Assembly: GCA_004353515.1 (NCBI GenBank)
Contig: SMNZ01000005.1
Location: 124,001-188,000, forward strand
From: Alteromonadaceae bacterium M269
Lineage (GTDB): Bacteria > Pseudomonadota > Gammaproteobacteria > Enterobacterales > Alteromonadaceae
Direction of reading: 5' to 3'
DNA: 64,000 nucleotides
Under the pieces are notes generated by a model. That model was given only the letters and a program-made list of their open reading frames with translations. It made no database searches and was not told the origin of the DNA. The position numbers and the translations under genes were made by a program. This document shows positions 62,399 through 64,000 of this stretch, in pieces (the stretch's first letter is position 1; every line of letters starts with the position of its first letter).

Positions 62399-64000
62399 AT
62401 GAAAGCTGACTTCCAATTTGCAATTTCTTCATTTGCTATTGTTGTTGCTTTTATTCCTGCTGTTTATGCGCAAGAAGATAACGTAAAGAGCTATGAACGA
62501 ATTGTTGTTACTGGCACCCCGGTAGGATCGACTGAGCAAGAAGCGAGTGTGTCAGTAAGTTCGTTTAGTGAAGAAGATATCTATAAGCTTGCCCCTCGTT
62601 CGACTGCTGAAGTTTTTCGAGCACTCCCAGGGATTCGCGCCGAATCTTCCGGTGGTGGCGGTAATGCCAATATCACAATTCGCGGTATCCCCCTAGCGAC
62701 GGGCGGCTCTAAATTCTTGCAAATTCACGAAGACGGATTACCAGTTTTAGAGTTTGGTGACATCAACTTCGGCAATACAGATAATTTCCTTCGTCACGAT
62801 TTTGGAACAGGTCGTGTTCAAGCGGTTCGAGGTGGTTCAGCTTCTACTTTTGCTAGTAACTCTCCCGGTGGGATTATCAATCTGATCAGTAACACGGGTG
62901 AGGTAGAAGGCGGAGCAATAGGCACATCTTTTGGTGTTGATTACGACGAGTTTCGCGTAGATTTTGCCTACGGTGGTGAGATTAATGATGACCTCTATTA
63001 TCACATTTCTGGACATACAAGAGACGGCGAAGGCCCTCGTGAAACTGGGTTTAATGGAGATTCTGGCGGTCAGATCCGCTTCAACCTAACGAAGGTTTTA
63101 GATCAAGGGCACTTAAGGTTCTTCTTCAAAAATCTCGATGACAATGCAACAACCTACTTGCCTGCGCCTGTGCTTGTAGAAGGCGGTGGTGAATTTGGGC
63201 CTGTTCCCAATTTCGATGCTAGCTCTGAGACGCTGCATTCAGCACTAAACACCAATATTTCGACTTTTGATAGCTTTGGTAACCCAAGAAACAGAGACCT
63301 AACTGACGGTATTGAATCTAAAGTAACTTCTTTTGGCTTTGAAGCGGATCTCGAGGTTGCTCGTGATCTTTACGTGTTGAATCGGTTCAGAACTAGCGAT
63401 ATTACCGGTGGGTTTATCTCACCATTTACGGATGGCTTTGCTGGCAGCCTTGACCCAAGAGGTGCATCAGGGACGGCTGAGCAAATCTGTCTTAGCTCTA
63501 CCGATGGTGATGGCAATCCGTTTGACTGCTCAAGCACAACGGTGACCTTAGCGAATGGTCCGGGAGCAGGTAATGAATTCAACGGGCTGGCGTTTACTAA
63601 CCTGTTATTCGATGTCGATTTTAATGACTTGGGTAACACGATTAACGACCTGAATATCCGTAAAGAGTTTGACAGTGGGCTATCTGTCACTGCAGGCTAT
63701 TACTATTCAAAACAGAATATCGCGACTAGTTGGAATAGCTGGCAAGTCTTCATTCAAACAGTCGATGGAACTGATTCACAGCTACTTAATATAGCGGATG
63801 CAAACGGTGAGGTTATCGTCGATAACGGCTTACTTTCTCCGAGCTTCTTATCTTTTGAGTGGGACTTACAATACAAGACTGAAGCACCGTACATTAATAT
63901 CGGATATGACTTGTCGGACAAATGGCAGTTTGATGTGAGCGCTCGTCGTGAGCAGATCCAGGCCAATGGTGAGTTAATATCAAGCTTCTGTGGCGGAAAT
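62399..64000 (+). CDS. TonB-dependent receptor, cut at the right edge
   Basis: 534 codons remain open to the window end. ATG 62399 opens a signal peptide (FAISSFAIVVAFIPAVYAQ), then a TonB-box-like YERIVVTGTPVGS and a plug domain (AEVFRALPGIRAESSGGGGNANITIRGIPL; DFGTGRVQAVRGGSASTFASNSPGGIINLIS). The rest is barrel. The plug resembles receptors for siderophores or organic substrates; the ligand is unknown. The gap of 142 bases after sco1 contains no gene. It is unrelated by sequence to the TonB receptor at 31.7 kb beyond the family fold. Confidence 0.93.
   Translation, partial: MKADFQFAISSFAIVVAFIPAVYAQEDNVKSYERIVVTGTPVGSTEQEASVSVSSFSEEDIYKLAPRSTAEVFRALPGIRAESSGGGGNANITIRGIPLATGGSKFLQIHEDGLPVLEFGDINFGNTDNFLRHDFGTGRVQAVRGGSASTFASNSPGGIINLISNTGEVEGGAIGTSFGVDYDEFRVDFAYGGEINDDLYYHISGHTRDGEGPRETGFNGDSGGQIRFNLTKVLDQGHLRFFFKNLDDNATTYLPAPVLVEGGGEFGPVPNFDASSETLHSALNTNISTFDSFGNPRNRDLTDGIESKVTSFGFEADLEVARDLYVLNRFRTSDITGGFISPFTDGFAGSLDPRGASGTAEQICLSSTDGDGNPFDCSSTTVTLANGPGAGNEFNGLAFTNLLFDVDFNDLGNTINDLNIRKEFDSGLSVTAGYYYSKQNIATSWNSWQVFIQTVDGTDSQLLNIADANGEVIVDNGLLSPSFLSFEWDLQYKTEAPYINIGYDLSDKWQFDVSARREQIQANGELISSFCGGN

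Overview
The window is a chromosomal segment of a free-living, aerobic, probably marine gammaproteobacterium. The evidence is an aa3-type cytochrome c oxidase operon with its assembly factors, LexA with two SOS boxes, a NorR/Hmp/NnrS nitric oxide module, CRY-DASH and other photolyases, TonB-dependent receptors, AT-leaning coding sequence and frequent TTG/GTG starts. I cannot fix the genus. No rRNA, tRNA, CRISPR array, prophage or intact insertion sequence was seen.

Layout. 1-3.4 kb: cut-off cysteine hydrolase, two AraC-type regulators, a short-chain dehydrogenase. 3.4-6.4 kb: an acyl-CoA dehydrogenase with a possible FadR site and terminator, and an orphan type II thioesterase. 6.5-14.3 kb: one tight operon of a giant hybrid histidine kinase with three FixL-like PAS domains, a CheR methyltransferase, a REC-PAS-PAS-kinase and two single-domain response regulators. 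14.3-19.3 kb: truncated hemoglobin, flavohemoglobin, NnrS, a small membrane protein and NorR, with a well-matching sigma-54 promoter and two NorR-type half-site pairs. 19.3-28.8 kb: a light-response region with an FeS photolyase, DUF2256, a 7TM-LytTR regulator, two serine hydrolases, two more photolyase/cryptochromes and DUF2805. 28.84-29.10 kb: a MITE-like inverted-repeat element. 29.1-34.2 kb: a TetR-controlled module and a TonB receptor preceded by a DUF2946-like protein. 34.2-35.3 kb: a diguanylate cyclase.

35.7-46.8 kb (minus strand) is the most unusual part. A winged-helix/nSTAND/TPR regulator is followed by a 127-residue beta-rich protein and then by an array of seven minigenes of 18-19 codons, each with its own ribosome binding site. 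Every minipeptide ends in a motif (A-G-P-K-I/L-R/K-N/S-x-P) that is also the C-terminus of the 127-residue protein. Then come an HlyD-like adaptor, a C39-peptidase ABC exporter and a second ABC exporter whose ATPase domain ends at the H-loop. This looks like an undescribed peptide export system built from tail-only minigenes.

47-52.7 kb: creatininase-like protein, alkyltransferase-like protein, CadC-like regulator, NTF2-fold secreted proteins and a 2-oxoglutarate oxygenase. 52.7-62.3 kb: lexA and the cytochrome oxidase operon (coxB, coxA, cox11, coxC, SURF1, an SCO-like protein, cox15, cox10, sco1), with a DUF2909 gene on the opposite strand whose start overlaps the SURF1 start. The right edge is a cut-off TonB-dependent receptor.
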